NCBI RefSeq assembly: GCF_023715365.1
Contig: NZ_JAMBNZ010000005.1
Span: 1-64,000 of the forward strand
Length of the DNA stretch: 64,000 bases
Direction of reading: 5' to 3'
Origin: Georgenia satyanarayanai
GTDB lineage: Bacteria > Actinomycetota > Actinomycetes > Actinomycetales > Actinomycetaceae
Shown here: one piece after another, positions 51,360 through 60,534 of the stretch
Layout of the letters: every line of letters starts with the position of its first letter
Numbering within the stretch: position 1 is the stretch's first letter
Translations under genes and position numbers: made by a program
The notes under the pieces: model-generated
The model's database searches: none
Seen by the model: only the letters and a program-made list of their open reading frames with translations
Told to the model about the DNA's origin: nothing

Positions 51360-52912
51360 GCACCGTCCTCGACGTCGCCGGCCTCACCGTCGCCTTCCCC
51401 GGGGTGGGCGAGGTGCTGCGCGGGGTGGACCTGCGGCTGGAGGCCGGACGCTGCCTCGCCGTGGTCGGGGAGTCCGGTGCCGGGAAGTCCGTGCTTGCCC
51501 GCAGCCTCGTCGGTCTGGCCGGGGAGGGCGGCGCGCCCGCGCGGGTGCGCGCTGGGCGCCTCACCGTGAACGGGCGGGACCTGCGAGTCGCCGACGAGCG
51601 GCAGTGGCGGGCGCTGCGCGGGCAGGACGTCGGCCTCGTGCTCCAGGACGCCCTGCAGTCCCTCGACCCGCTGCGGACCGTGGGCGCCGAGGTCGGCGAG
51701 GCCCTCGCGGTGCGCGGGGTGGGCCGCGCCGAGCGGCACGAGCGGGTGCTCGCGGCGCTGGCCGCCGCCGGGCTGGACGAGCCGGCGGTCCGCGCGGCGC
51801 AGCGCTCGGGCGAGCTGTCCGGTGGCATGCGCCAGCGTGCGCTCATCGCCTCGGCGATCGTCTCCGAGCCGGCCCTGCTCGTCGCGGACGAGCCGACCAC
51901 CGCCCTGGACGCGACCGTTGCCCAGGGCGTGCTCGAGATGCTCGGCCGGCTCCGCGATGCCGGCACCGCGATCCTCCTCGTGAGCCACGACCTTGGCGCC
52001 GTCGCGCGGCTGGCCGACGACGTCGTCGTGCTCGACGGCGGACGCGTGGTCGAGTCCGGACCGGCCGGCGTCGTCCTCACCACCCCCGCCCACGAGGTCA
52101 CCCGTGCGTTGCTCGACGCCGTCCCGCGCGGTACCAGGCCGCCGGTGGCCGAGGCGGGGCGCGAGGTGCTGCGCGCGAGCGGCCTGCACCGCCGCTACCG
52201 GCTGCCCGGCGGCGGGTCGGTCAGCGCCCTGGACGACGTCTCGCTCGTCGTGCGCCGCGGGGAGGCGGTGGGGGTGGTCGGGGAGTCCGGGAGCGGGAAG
52301 TCGACGCTCGCGCGGATGCTCGTGGCCGCCGAGCAGCCCGACGCCGGACGGGTGGAGCTGGCCGGGGAGCCGTGGAGCGAGCTGCCCGAGCGCCGGCGGC
52401 GGTCGCGCCGTCACCTCGTGCGGCTCGTCCCCCAGGACCCGCTCGGCTCCTTCGACCCGCGCTGGAGCGCCGGCCGGGTGCTGCGCGCGGCGATCCGGGC
52501 GTCGGGCGGCGACCGCACGCCCGCCGAGCTGCTCGAGCTCGTGCGACTGCCTCCCGGCACGCTGGGACGGCGGCCGCGGGCCCTGTCCGGTGGCCAGCGC
52601 CAACGGTTGGCGATCGCCCGCGCCCTGGCGGCCGACCCGGAGGTGCTCGTCCTCGACGAGCCCGTCTCCGCCCTCGACGTCACCGTCCAGGCGGCGATCC
52701 TCGAGCTCCTCGTCGAGCTCCAGGAGCGCACCGGGACCGCGCTCGTGCTCGTGTCCCACGACCTCGCCGTCGTGCGGCAGGTGTGTCACGCCGTCGTCGT
52801 CATGCAGCGCGGGCGCGTGGTGGAGGAAGGCCCGGTGGACGAGGTGTGGCAGGACCCGAAGGCCTACGCGACCAAAGCCCTCCTCACCGCCGCCACCCCA
52901 CCCACCCCCTAA
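51356..52912 (+). CDS. Peptide ABC transporter ATPase, fused DppD-DppF type
   Basis: A 518-residue protein with two complete ATPase domains in one chain. Domain 1: Walker A GESGAGKSVLARS, signature LSGGMRQRALIAS, Walker B LLVADEPTTALD. Domain 2: GESGSGKSTLARM, LSGGQRQRLAIARA, LVLDEPVSALD. The fusion fixes the 1:1 ratio that separate DppD and DppF subunits need. It ends at a 22-bp inverted repeat. Confidence 0.93.
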   Translation: MSTVLDVAGLTVAFPGVGEVLRGVDLRLEAGRCLAVVGESGAGKSVLARSLVGLAGEGGAPARVRAGRLTVNGRDLRVADERQWRALRGQDVGLVLQDALQSLDPLRTVGAEVGEALAVRGVGRAERHERVLAALAAAGLDEPAVRAAQRSGELSGGMRQRALIASAIVSEPALLVADEPTTALDATVAQGVLEMLGRLRDAGTAILLVSHDLGAVARLADDVVVLDGGRVVESGPAGVVLTTPAHEVTRALLDAVPRGTRPPVAEAGREVLRASGLHRRYRLPGGGSVSALDDVSLVVRRGEAVGVVGESGSGKSTLARMLVAAEQPDAGRVELAGEPWSELPERRRRSRRHLVRLVPQDPLGSFDPRWSAGRVLRAAIRASGGDRTPAELLELVRLPPGTLGRRPRALSGGQRQRLAIARALAADPEVLVLDEPVSALDVTVQAAILELLVELQERTGTALVLVSHDLAVVRQVCHAVVVMQRGRVVEEGPVDEVWQDPKAYATKALLTAATPPTP

Positions 52913-52913
52913 C

Positions 52914-52974
52914 CGCATATGCGCGAAAACTGCGGTCTCCACGCTCGGCGGGCCGCAGTTTTCGCGCATATGCG
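52914..52974. repeat. Perfect 22-bp inverted repeat between convergent genes
   Basis: Arms at 52914-52935 and 52953-52974 with a 17-nt loop, beginning CGCATATGCG and containing GAAAAC. The site begins 2 nt after the ATPase stop and ends 14 nt from the ppc stop. A bidirectional terminator is likely. Confidence 0.75.
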
Positions 52975-52988
52975 CAGTTGTTGGGTGG

Positions 52989-55661
52989 TCAGCCGGTGTT
53001 CTGGAGGCCCGCGGCGATGCCGTTGACTGACAGGAGGAGCAGGCGCTTGATCTCGGCGAGCTCCTCCTCGGTGCGGGCCTCGCCGGTCTCCGTCCGCAGC
53101 GCGCGCAGGGCGCGCAGCTGGATGAGGGAGAGCGCGTCGACGTAGGGGTTGCGCAGCTGCACCGCGCGACCCAGCACGCGGCGGCCCTCGAGCGGGTACT
53201 CGTGGCCGGTGATGCGCAGGACCCACTCGGTGGTGAGGTCGAGCTCCTCGAGCACGAGGCCGGCGAGGTCCTCGCGGTCCCCGAGGGCCAGGTACTGGCG
53301 GGCAATGCGCCGGTCGGTCTTGGCCAGTGACATCTCGACGTTGTCGATGAGCGTGTTGAACAGCGGCCACTCCCGGTAGGCCGTGCGCAGCTGCTCGATG
53401 TCACCCACCGCGGCGAGCGCGGAGCCCAGACCGAACCAGCCGGTGAGGTTGATCCGCGCCTGGGTCCAGGCGAAGACCCACGGGATGGCGCGCAGGTCCT
53501 CGAGGGACTCCACCGACAGCCCGCGGCGGGCCGGGCGGGAGCCGAGGGGCAGCAGGCCGACCTCCTCCTGCGGGGTGACCTGCGCGAACCAGGGGGCGAA
53601 GCCCTCGGCGTGGATGAGGTCGAAGAAGCGCTCGCGCGAGCGCTCGTCCAGGGTGCTGGCGAGGCCGGCGAAGCGCTCGGCGGCCGCGGCGTTGCGCTTC
53701 TCGGTCGACGGGGCGGAGGCGAGGAGCGTGGCGGCGGCGACCTGGTCGATGTGCCGGGCGGCGATCGCGCGGTCCCCGTAGCGGGCGGTGATGACCTCAC
53801 CCTGCTCGGTGAGCTTGAAGCGGCCGTCCACCGAGTGCGGCGGCTGGGCGAGGATCGCCCGGTTGGCGGGGCCGCCACCGCGGCCGAGCGCGCCGCCCTT
53901 GCCGTGGAAGAGGGTGAGGCGGATGTCGTGGCGCTGCGCCCAGGCGGCGATCTCCTCCTGCGCGGTGTAGATCGCCAGGGTCGCGGAGACCGGGCCGACG
54001 TCCTTGGCGGAGTCGGAGTAGCCGAGCATGACCTCCATGCGCCGGCCCGTCTTCTCCAGGCGGGCCTGCACCTGCGGGACCTCGAGCATCTCCTCGAGGA
54101 TCCGCGGGGCGTTCTGGAGGTCGTCGAAGGTCTCGAACAGCGGGACGACGTCGAGGACCGGCGCCGCCTCCGCGGAGCCGAGCGCGTGCTCGGCCAGGCG
54201 GTAGACCGCGATGAGGTCCTCGCTGCTCCGGGTGAAGGAGACGGTGTAGCGGCGGCAGGCGTCCACGCCGTGGCGGCGCTGGATCGCGGCGATGGAGCGG
54301 AAGGTCTCGAGGACCTCCTCCGGGTCGACGCTCGGCTCGGGCATCGAGTCCGGATCCGCGATCCACGCGAGCGTCTGGGCGTGCACCTTGGAGTGCTGGC
54401 GGACCTCGAGCTCGGTGAGGTGGAAGCCGAAGGACTCGACCTGCCAGATGAGGTTCTGCAGGTCGCCGTGCGCCTTGCGCAGCGCACCGGCCTGGCGCAG
54501 GGAGTCCTGGACCACGCGCAGGTCCGCGAGGAGCTCCTCGGCGCCGGAGTAGGCGAGGTCGGCGTCGCGCTCGCGCGTGGCGGCCAGCCGGGCCGCGGCC
54601 ACGAGCATGACGCGGCGGTGCGGCTCGCGCGGGGAGCGGGCGGCCACCTGCGCGGTGACCTCCTCGGAGAGCTGGCGCTGGGTGCCCCACAGCGCGGTGA
54701 GCTCGGCGGAGGGCGGGGTGGACTTCTCGTCGAGGGTCATCGCCAGGCCCACGCGGGCGGTCTCCCGCTCGAGGGCGGTGAGGACGTGCTCGGCGGCGAT
54801 GGCCGCGGCCTGCCGGGTGACCTTGGCGGTGACGTTGGGGTTACCGTCGCGGTCCGCGCCGATCCAGCTGCCCAGCCGCACGAAGGGCGTCGCCCGCGGG
54901 GCGGCGAGGCCGCGCTCCTCCCCGAGCAGCCAGTCGTCGGCCTGGCGGTACACCTGCGGCAGCACCTCGAAGAGGGTCGCCTCGAAGACGGACATCGCCG
55001 TGAAGACCTCGTCGACCGGCGAGGGCTTCGTCTCGCGCAGGTGGGCGGTGCGCCACATCGTGTCGATCTCGGCGAGGAGACGGCGCTCGATGCGCAGCCG
55101 GCCGTTGGCGCCCAGCCGGGGGTCGTCGGCCTCGGCGACGAGCTCGGAGATCCGGCGGATCGAGCCGGACACGGCGCGACGGCGGGCCTCGGTCGGGTGA
55201 GCGGTGAGGACGGGGTGGAACTCGATCTCACGCAGGCGGCGCGCGGCCTCCTCCTCGGAGGTCTCGGCGGCGAGCTGCACGTAGGCGCCGGCGAGGGCGT
55301 CGGCCCGCGGGGTGGCGTCCTCCCGGGCGCGCAGGGCGCGGACCCGGTGGTACTCCTCGGCGAGGTTGACGAGGTGGAAGTAGCAGGTGAAGGCGCGGGC
55401 GACCTGGTCGGCGCGCTCGACGGTGAAGGAGTCGATGAGGGCCTGCGCCTCGGCGAGGCGGCCGTCGCCGTCGGTGTCCTCGACGGCGCCGATCGCCAGC
55501 TCGCGCAGGCGCTCGACGTCGGTGAAGAGCTCCTCCCCGCCGTCCTCCCGCAGCACCCGCCCGAGAAGCACACCGAGGGTGCGCACGTCGGCGCGCAGGT
55601 CGTCGGGCATGTCGAGGCGGGCGTTGCTCCGTGCTTCGTCCGGTGAGGAGGTCTGCGTCAT
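52989..55661 (-). CDS. ppc: Phosphoenolpyruvate carboxylase
   Basis: An 890-residue anaplerotic enzyme that makes oxaloacetate from PEP and bicarbonate. The catalytic His is in TAHPTEARRRAV, the PEP-binding lysine region in FHGKGGALGRGGGP, with YSDSAKDVG and the C-terminal GIAAGLQNTG also present. ATG 55661 was chosen over 55718, because similarity starts near there and TAACCT lies 7 nt before it. Confidence 0.96.
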   Translation of the reverse strand: MTQTSSPDEARSNARLDMPDDLRADVRTLGVLLGRVLREDGGEELFTDVERLRELAIGAVEDTDGDGRLAEAQALIDSFTVERADQVARAFTCYFHLVNLAEEYHRVRALRAREDATPRADALAGAYVQLAAETSEEEAARRLREIEFHPVLTAHPTEARRRAVSGSIRRISELVAEADDPRLGANGRLRIERRLLAEIDTMWRTAHLRETKPSPVDEVFTAMSVFEATLFEVLPQVYRQADDWLLGEERGLAAPRATPFVRLGSWIGADRDGNPNVTAKVTRQAAAIAAEHVLTALERETARVGLAMTLDEKSTPPSAELTALWGTQRQLSEEVTAQVAARSPREPHRRVMLVAAARLAATRERDADLAYSGAEELLADLRVVQDSLRQAGALRKAHGDLQNLIWQVESFGFHLTELEVRQHSKVHAQTLAWIADPDSMPEPSVDPEEVLETFRSIAAIQRRHGVDACRRYTVSFTRSSEDLIAVYRLAEHALGSAEAAPVLDVVPLFETFDDLQNAPRILEEMLEVPQVQARLEKTGRRMEVMLGYSDSAKDVGPVSATLAIYTAQEEIAAWAQRHDIRLTLFHGKGGALGRGGGPANRAILAQPPHSVDGRFKLTEQGEVITARYGDRAIAARHIDQVAAATLLASAPSTEKRNAAAAERFAGLASTLDERSRERFFDLIHAEGFAPWFAQVTPQEEVGLLPLGSRPARRGLSVESLEDLRAIPWVFAWTQARINLTGWFGLGSALAAVGDIEQLRTAYREWPLFNTLIDNVEMSLAKTDRRIARQYLALGDREDLAGLVLEELDLTTEWVLRITGHEYPLEGRRVLGRAVQLRNPYVDALSLIQLRALRALRTETGEARTEEELAEIKRLLLLSVNGIAAGLQNTG

Positions 55662-55668
55662 GGGGCTC

Positions 55669-55674
55669 AGGTTA
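55669..55674 (-). promoter_or_regulatory. Leaderless-type -10 box of ppc
   Basis: Minus-strand TAACCT, then 7 nt, then ATG 55661; no Shine-Dalgarno is visible. Confidence 0.5.
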
Positions 55675-56195
55675 ACGACACCCGACGGCGGGCCGTGACT
55701 CGCGTCCACGACGTGCACAGGTGCAGGAGTCGGGTCCCCGTGGTAGGCGCTCAGCTGTTACCGCCCAGCATGCGACGGAGCTCCACCTCCCCGGCCGCGG
55801 TCAGCCCCGAGCGTCGTCCTCGACCCGGCCCGCCCGCCGACTCGCCCTGAGTGCCCGGCGTGGTCGTCGGGCAGCCGGGGCGGCAGCGAGCGCGGGCCGG
55901 CCCAGTACCGCACGTCGTGGCAGAGCACGAGGACGCGACCACCCCACAGGAGGCGGGCCGGCCAGTACCCGAAGCGGTCGCTCGGGTCACCGGCCCTGGC
56001 CACCTCGCGGCCCGAGCCAAGCCGTGCCGCCGAGGACAAGGACGCGCCCGCCGCCGCTCGCCGACCTCCCCGCTTGTCCTCCCACCTCCCACCTCCGCCC
56101 GGCCCTCGATGAGGAGAACGGGGGAGCTCAGCAACGGAGCACCGGCGGGGCGTGACGACACGTCAGCCGTGGACAGGCAGTCGGGAGGGGTGGGG
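55675..56195. other. Gene-free region carrying a dispersed repeat
   Basis: No convincing gene is seen in this 521-bp stretch. The minus-strand frame near 55758-56039 contains a protein-like run (DRFGYWPARLLWGGRVLVLC) but has no homology that I recognise, and it may be a remnant. The right part holds the 70-bp repeat described at 56059. Confidence 0.45.
56059..56128 (+). repeat. Dispersed 70-bp repeat, copy 1
   Basis: Matches the complement of 63691-63760 at 63 of 70 positions without gaps. In one frame both copies encode DLPACPxTSHLRxALDEEN. Both lie in gene-free DNA. Confidence 0.85.
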
Positions 56196-56990
56196 CTACA
56201 GGGTCCAGACCGCGCCGGGGGCAGCGAGCTCGATGGGGCCGCCGTAGGTCTCGGCGGCCTCGGCGCGGACGACCTCGGCGTCGGTCCACGGCGGCAGGTG
56301 GGTGAGGACGAGCTGCCGGGCGTCGGCCAGCGTCGCCGCCTCACCGGCCCGCCGGCCGGTGAGGTGGATGCCACGCACGGAGTCCCGGCCCTCCTGGAAG
56401 GCCGCCTCGCAGAGGAAGAGGTCGACGTCCCGGGCGACCTCGACGAGCCCGTCGCAGGTGTCGGTGTCCCCTGAGTAGGCGAGCGCGACCTCCCTGCTCC
56501 CGTCTTCGGACGGGCCGGTCACCCGCACGCCGAACGCCGGCACGGGGTGGTCGACGGGGACGGACTCGATCCGCAGCGGCCCCACGCTCACCGCCTGGCC
56601 GGGGGTGTGCGCGCCGAAGGTGAAGGAGGCGTCCAGGGCGCTGAGGTCGTCCTCCATCGTCAGCGCGCCGATCCGCTGAGGCGTGTCGGCCGGGCCGAGC
56701 ACCCGCACCGGCCCGAGGGCGCCTGCCGGGTGGTAGCGGCGGTAGACCTCCAGGCCGGTCATGTCGACGACGTGGTCCGCGTGGAGGTGGCTGAGGACGA
56801 CGGCGTCCAGCCGGGCCGGGTCCAGGTGACGCAGCAGTGCCCCGAAGGCGCCGGAGCCGAGGTCGAGCAGGATGCTCCACGTGCGGGTCGTGCCGCCCTC
56901 GTCCGGCCCGTCGGCCTGGACGAGGTAGCAGGAGGAGGCGGAGTCGGGGCCGGACATCGACCCGGAGCAGCCCACGACCGTCAGCCTCAT
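56196..56990 (-). CDS. MBL-fold hydrolase (RNase Z-like)
   Basis: A 264-residue metallo-beta-lactamase-fold protein. Zinc motif [10 protein letters not shown], then [21 protein letters not shown] and LTHLPPW. The group includes cyclic-phosphate and RNA-processing hydrolases; the substrate is unknown. It overlaps murI by ATGA, a neighbour order conserved in actinobacteria. Confidence 0.88.
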   Translation of the reverse strand: MRLTVVGCSGSMSGPDSASSCYLVQADGPDEGGTTRTWSILLDLGSGAFGALLRHLDPARLDAVVLSHLHADHVVDMTGLEVYRRYHPAGALGPVRVLGPADTPQRIGALTMEDDLSALDASFTFGAHTPGQAVSVGPLRIESVPVDHPVPAFGVRVTGPSEDGSREVALAYSGDTDTCDGLVEVARDVDLFLCEAAFQEGRDSVRGIHLTGRRAGEAATLADARQLVLTHLPPWTDAEVVRAEAAETYGGPIELAAPGAVWTL

Positions 56991-57811
56991 GCGGTGACCT
57001 CCAGCTCGGCGTCGCTGTCGACGCGGTCGACCTCGGGCCCGAGGAACCGGCGGGCCAGTCTGGAGAAGCTCGCGCCCTCGCCCGTCGCGAGGAAGCGGTG
57101 CTCCGGCGGTGGGGCGGCAGGGTCCCGCTCGAGGTCGTGCGCGACGAGGGTCCGGTAGGTGTCCTTGGCCGTCTCCTCGGCGCTCGAGACGAGCGTGACC
57201 TCCTCGCCCATGACGTAGGAGATGACACCCGTGAGGAGCGGGTAGTGCGTGCAGCCGAGGACCAGGGTGTCCACCCCTGCCTCCCGCACCGGCTCGAGGT
57301 ACTCGCGGGCCGCCTCGAGGACCTCCGGTCCGGAGGTGATGCCCCTCTCGACGAGCTCCACGAAGCGCGGGGCGGCGTTCATCGTGAGCTCCAGGTGCGG
57401 TGCGGCGGCGAAGGCGTCCCGGTAGGCCCCGGACTCGATGGTCGCGCGGGTCCCGATGACGCCGACCTTCCCGCTGCGGGTGGCGGCGACGGCGCGGCGC
57501 ACGGCCGGCTGGATGACCTCGACGACGGGCACGCCACCGCCCACCGTGTAGCGCTCGCGCGCGTCACGCAGGACGGCGGAGGAGGCGGAGTTGCAGGCGA
57601 TGACGAGAGCCTTGACCCCGGAGGCGACAAGCCGGTCCATGACGTCAAGGGCGAGGGCGCGGACGTCGGCGATGGGCTTGGGGCCGTAGGGCGTGTGCGC
57701 AGTGTCCCCGATGTAGAGCATCGACTCGTGGGGCAGCTGGTCGAGGATCGCACGCGCGACCGTGAGGCCTCCGACACCTGAGTCGAAGACACCGATCGGT
57801 GCGTCGTTCAC
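56987..57811 (-). CDS. murI: Glutamate racemase
   Basis: A 274-residue cofactor-independent racemase that supplies D-glutamate for peptidoglycan. Asp10-Ser11 ([10 protein letters not shown]), catalytic Cys73 (IACNSASS) and the second Cys in [11 protein letters not shown] are all present. The GTG start follows TACGCT at 8 nt, a weak leaderless-type arrangement. Confidence 0.95.
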   Translation of the reverse strand: MNDAPIGVFDSGVGGLTVARAILDQLPHESMLYIGDTAHTPYGPKPIADVRALALDVMDRLVASGVKALVIACNSASSAVLRDARERYTVGGGVPVVEVIQPAVRRAVAATRSGKVGVIGTRATIESGAYRDAFAAAPHLELTMNAAPRFVELVERGITSGPEVLEAAREYLEPVREAGVDTLVLGCTHYPLLTGVISYVMGEEVTLVSSAEETAKDTYRTLVAHDLERDPAAPPPEHRFLATGEGASFSRLARRFLGPEVDRVDSDAELEVTA

Positions 57812-57828
57812 GCTGCCCGAGCGTAGTG

Positions 57829-58446
57829 TCACGACGGCCCGCCCGACATGGCCTCCAGGAGTGACTCCTGCCACCACGTGAGCGCGGCGTAGAGGCTGGT
57901 GAGCGCGGCGTCGAGCTCGTCGGCGGGCGTCTGCGGCTCCCCGCCGCCCGCGCGCTCGTAGACCCGCTCGGCGTCCTCGTCGGTCTCGATGCCCAGCCGG
58001 GACGCGAGGACGAGACGCAGGTCGGTGAGCGCCGAGAGCCACGCCCGCTCCTGCCCCGCCCGCACGACGACCAGGCCGGTGCTCGCCACGAGGGCGTCGT
58101 GCACCACCCGCAGCTGCTCGGTCTTGGTCGCGCGCAGCGAGCCCTCGGTGAGGCGGCGCATCTCGGCGGCGAGCTCGTCGTCGTCCGTGCTCGCCGGGGG
58201 CAGCAGGCGGGCCAGGGCCGGGTCGCGCGGCGTCTGTCCCGCGGCCGGGTCCCAGTCGAGGGAGGCGAGGATCTCCTCCTCCGCCGACGGCGCGGGTGAG
58301 CCGTGGTCGTCGGGAGCGTCGTCGTCGGCATCGAGGGGCAGCCCGAGGAGCTCACAGGTGTCGGCGGTGACGCGCGCGATGATCCGCAGCTCGGCGTGCT
58401 CGAGCTCGCAGGCGTAGCCGCCGGGGACGGCGGTGAAGGCGCGCAC
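57829..58446 (-). CDS. DUF2017 family protein
   Basis: A 205-residue protein found next to clpS in many actinobacteria. Features: [22 protein letters not shown], then a central acidic linker, and [17 protein letters not shown] followed by [14 protein letters not shown]. Function unknown; the tie to ClpS suggests a role in protein turnover. The GTG start lies 1 nt after the clpS stop. Confidence 0.88.
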   Translation of the reverse strand: MRAFTAVPGGYACELEHAELRIIARVTADTCELLGLPLDADDDAPDDHGSPAPSAEEEILASLDWDPAAGQTPRDPALARLLPPASTDDDELAAEMRRLTEGSLRATKTEQLRVVHDALVASTGLVVVRAGQERAWLSALTDLRLVLASRLGIETDEDAERVYERAGGGEPQTPADELDAALTSLYAALTWWQESLLEAMSGGPS

Positions 58447-58447
58447 C

Positions 58448-58753
58448 TCAGCCCTCTCCCTCGGGGGCGAGGGTGGCCCACAGGCCGTAGGAGTGCATCG
58501 CCGTCACGTGGACCTCCATCGTCTCGCGGGCGCCCTCGGCTACGACGGCGTGGCCGTCGTGGTGGACCTGGAGCATGAGCTCGTGGGCACGCTCCTGGGA
58601 GTAGCCGAAGTACGTGCGGAACACGTAGGTCACGTAGCTCATGAGGTTGACCGGGTCGTTCCACACGATGGTGCGCCAGGGGCGCGCGGGGCGGCGCTCC
58701 TCCTGCTGCGTCTCCACCGGCACGGTGGCCGGGTGTGGTGTCGTGACCGTCAT
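58448..58753 (-). CDS. clpS: ATP-dependent Clp protease adaptor
   Basis: A 101-residue adaptor that delivers N-end-rule substrates to ClpAP/ClpCP. Core: [20 protein letters not shown], followed by [19 protein letters not shown]. The Asn and Asp-Pro of the binding pocket are kept. TAGGCT lies 6 nt before ATG 58753 (leaderless-type). Confidence 0.95.
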   Translation of the reverse strand: MTVTTPHPATVPVETQQEERRPARPWRTIVWNDPVNLMSYVTYVFRTYFGYSQERAHELMLQVHHDGHAVVAEGARETMEVHVTAMHSYGLWATLAPEGEG

Positions 58754-58759
58754 GCACCC

Positions 58760-58765
58760 AGCCTA
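58760..58765 (-). promoter_or_regulatory. Leaderless-type -10 box of clpS
   Basis: Minus-strand TAGGCT, then GGGTGC, then ATG 58753. Confidence 0.6.
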
Positions 58766-58808
58766 GGCACGAGCGGGGACTGTCGCGGCCATGACCTCGG
58801 ACACGGCA

Positions 58809-58838
58809 AGGCCCGGCAGGAACGTGCCTGCCGGGCCT
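58809..58838 (-). terminator. Hairpin terminator after the small membrane gene
   Basis: A perfect 12-bp stem (58809-58820 with 58827-58838) and 6-nt loop, 43 nt beyond the stop of the small gene on the minus strand and before the clpS promoter. Confidence 0.7.
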
Positions 58839-58881
58839 CGGTACACGTGTGACGAGCGGTTGGAGGACCGCTGGCCGGGCG

Positions 58882-59037
58882 CTACACCCTGTTCTTGCCG
58901 CGTCCCACCAGCGAGAGGATCAGCGAGATCACGAGGATGGCGACACCGATCCAGATGAGGATCTGTGCAGCCTCGACGGCCACGCCGATGATGAGCATGA
59001 TCACGCCCACAATGATGAGGATCAGCCACAAGGACAT
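58882..59037 (-). CDS. 51-residue small membrane protein
   Basis: A small gene with ATG 59037, TAG 58884-58882 and GGGAG 7 nt upstream of the start. The protein is two hydrophobic helices (SLWLILIIVGVIMLIIGVAV and ILIWIGVAILVISLILSLV) with a basic tail GRGKNRV. It lies on the same strand as pncB but ends with its own terminator. Similar tiny proteins occur in other actinobacteria; function unknown. Confidence 0.8.
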   Translation of the reverse strand: MSLWLILIIVGVIMLIIGVAVEAAQILIWIGVAILVISLILSLVGRGKNRV

Positions 59038-59133
59038 ACGAGCTCCCTTCGTTCCGGTACCTGTCCGGCACCGCAGTGGCCATAATCGTTGCGGACATTG
59101 TTCAGGTCGGCATCTTGAACGAGAAAGTCACCC

Positions 59134-60468
59134 TCAGCCGAGGACGTGGCGGGTGGGGATCGCCGGCTCCCCCTCGCTCAGCCGCCAGCCCTCGTAGGGC
59201 AGCGCGGCACGCGAGGCGACGTGGCGCTCCGCCGCTGCGCGCACGGCGTCGGGGCCGCGGTGCTCGTCGGCGACGACGCCCCGGGTGACGAGGGGCAGCT
59301 GAAGGGGCCGGGCGCCGTGCTCGGCCAGCACGCGCGCGCCGGAGGCCTCGTCGTCGCAGCCCACGACGAGCTCCTCCTGGGCCACCCCGTTCTCGAAGAC
59401 GCGCCCGGCGACCTTGAAGCCGCCGACGGTCACCTTGGCCGCGGAGGCCTTGGCGACGTCGACCATCTGCCCGTCCGCGCCCTCCCGCTCGACAAGCTTG
59501 TAGACGAGCTCCGCCGTCGGGAGCCCGGAGCCGGTGACGAGCCTCGTGCCCACGCCGTAGGAGTCGACGGGGGCGGCACCGAGGGCCGCGATGGCGTACT
59601 CGTCGAGGTCGGAGGTGACGGTGATCCTCGTCGTCGTCGCGCCGAGCGCGTCGAGCTGGCGGCGCACCGTGAAGGCCTGGGCCACGAGGTCGCCGGAGTC
59701 CAGACGCACCGCGCCGAGCTCCCCGCCGTGACGGCGGGCGGCCGCGACGGCGAGCTCGACCCCGCGCTCGACGTCGTAGGTGTCGACGAGGAGCGTGGTG
59801 CCCGGCCCCATCGCCCGCACCTGGGCGTCGAAGGCCGCCTCCTCGTCGTCGTGCACGAGGGTGAAGGAGTGGGCGGCGGTCCCCATCGTCGGGATCCCGT
59901 AGGAGCGTCCGGCCTCGAGGACGCTCGTCGCGACGAAACCGCCGACGACGGCGGCTCGTGCGGCGGCGACGGCGGCCTCCTCGTGGGTGCGCCGCGCCCC
60001 CATCTCCAGGCACGGGCGCCCGTGGGCGGCGGTCGTCATGCGGGAGGCGGCCGCGGCGACGGCGGAGTCGTGGTTGAGGACGGAGAGCACCACCGTCTCG
60101 AGGAGGAGGGCCTCGGCGAAGGTGCCGCGGATGGTGAGGATCGGTGAGCCGGGGAAGAAGCACTCCCCCTCGCCGTAGCCGAGGACGTCCCCGCCGAAGC
60201 GGTAGCCGGCGAGGTAGTCGAGGGTCTGCCCGCTCACCACACCGTGCTCGCGCAGCCAGTCGATCTCGGCGCCGGAGAAGGTGAAGTCGGCGATGGCGTC
60301 CAGCACCCGGCCGGTGCCGGCGACGACGCCGTAGCGCCGCCCGCCGGACAGCCGCCGCGAGAAGACCTCGAAGACGCTGCGCCGGTGCGCGGCACCGGAC
60401 TGGAGGGAGGCCTCGAGCATCGTCAGCTCGTAGCGGTCGGTGAGGAAGGCGGTCGTCGCACGGGGCAT
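59134..60468 (-). CDS. pncB: Nicotinate phosphoribosyltransferase
   Basis: A 444-residue enzyme that makes NaMN from nicotinate and PRPP for NAD salvage. Typical segments: TDRYELTMLEASLQ at the start, GTAAHSFTLVHDDEEAAF, LLVDTYDVERGVELAV and AVRLDSGDLVAQAF. ATG 60468 is chosen; TAGGTT lies 7 nt upstream (leaderless-type), and TTG 60477 is an unlikely alternative. With nadE it gives the window two NAD salvage/synthesis genes. Confidence 0.94.
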   Translation of the reverse strand: MPRATTAFLTDRYELTMLEASLQSGAAHRRSVFEVFSRRLSGGRRYGVVAGTGRVLDAIADFTFSGAEIDWLREHGVVSGQTLDYLAGYRFGGDVLGYGEGECFFPGSPILTIRGTFAEALLLETVVLSVLNHDSAVAAAASRMTTAAHGRPCLEMGARRTHEEAAVAAARAAVVGGFVATSVLEAGRSYGIPTMGTAAHSFTLVHDDEEAAFDAQVRAMGPGTTLLVDTYDVERGVELAVAAARRHGGELGAVRLDSGDLVAQAFTVRRQLDALGATTTRITVTSDLDEYAIAALGAAPVDSYGVGTRLVTGSGLPTAELVYKLVEREGADGQMVDVAKASAAKVTVGGFKVAGRVFENGVAQEELVVGCDDEASGARVLAEHGARPLQLPLVTRGVVADEHRGPDAVRAAAERHVASRAALPYEGWRLSEGEPAIPTRHVLG

Positions 60469-60475
60469 GGCGTCC

Positions 60476-60481
60476 AACCTA
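60476..60481 (-). promoter_or_regulatory. Leaderless-type -10 box of pncB
   Basis: Minus-strand TAGGTT, then 7 nt, then ATG 60468. Confidence 0.5.
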
Positions 60482-60534
60482 GCGACGACGCCGGCCCCGT
60501 GCAGGGACGCCCGCGCCGCGCGGGCGACGCGGGG

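Noticed and set aside
53610-55646. 678-codon plus-strand open frame
   Set aside because: Antisense shadow of ppc with Val/Glu/Gly/Arg-rich, domain-free sequence.
55758-56039. Minus-strand 93-residue frame as a gene
   Set aside because: It contains a protein-like run but has no ribosome site and no recognised family; kept only as possible debris.
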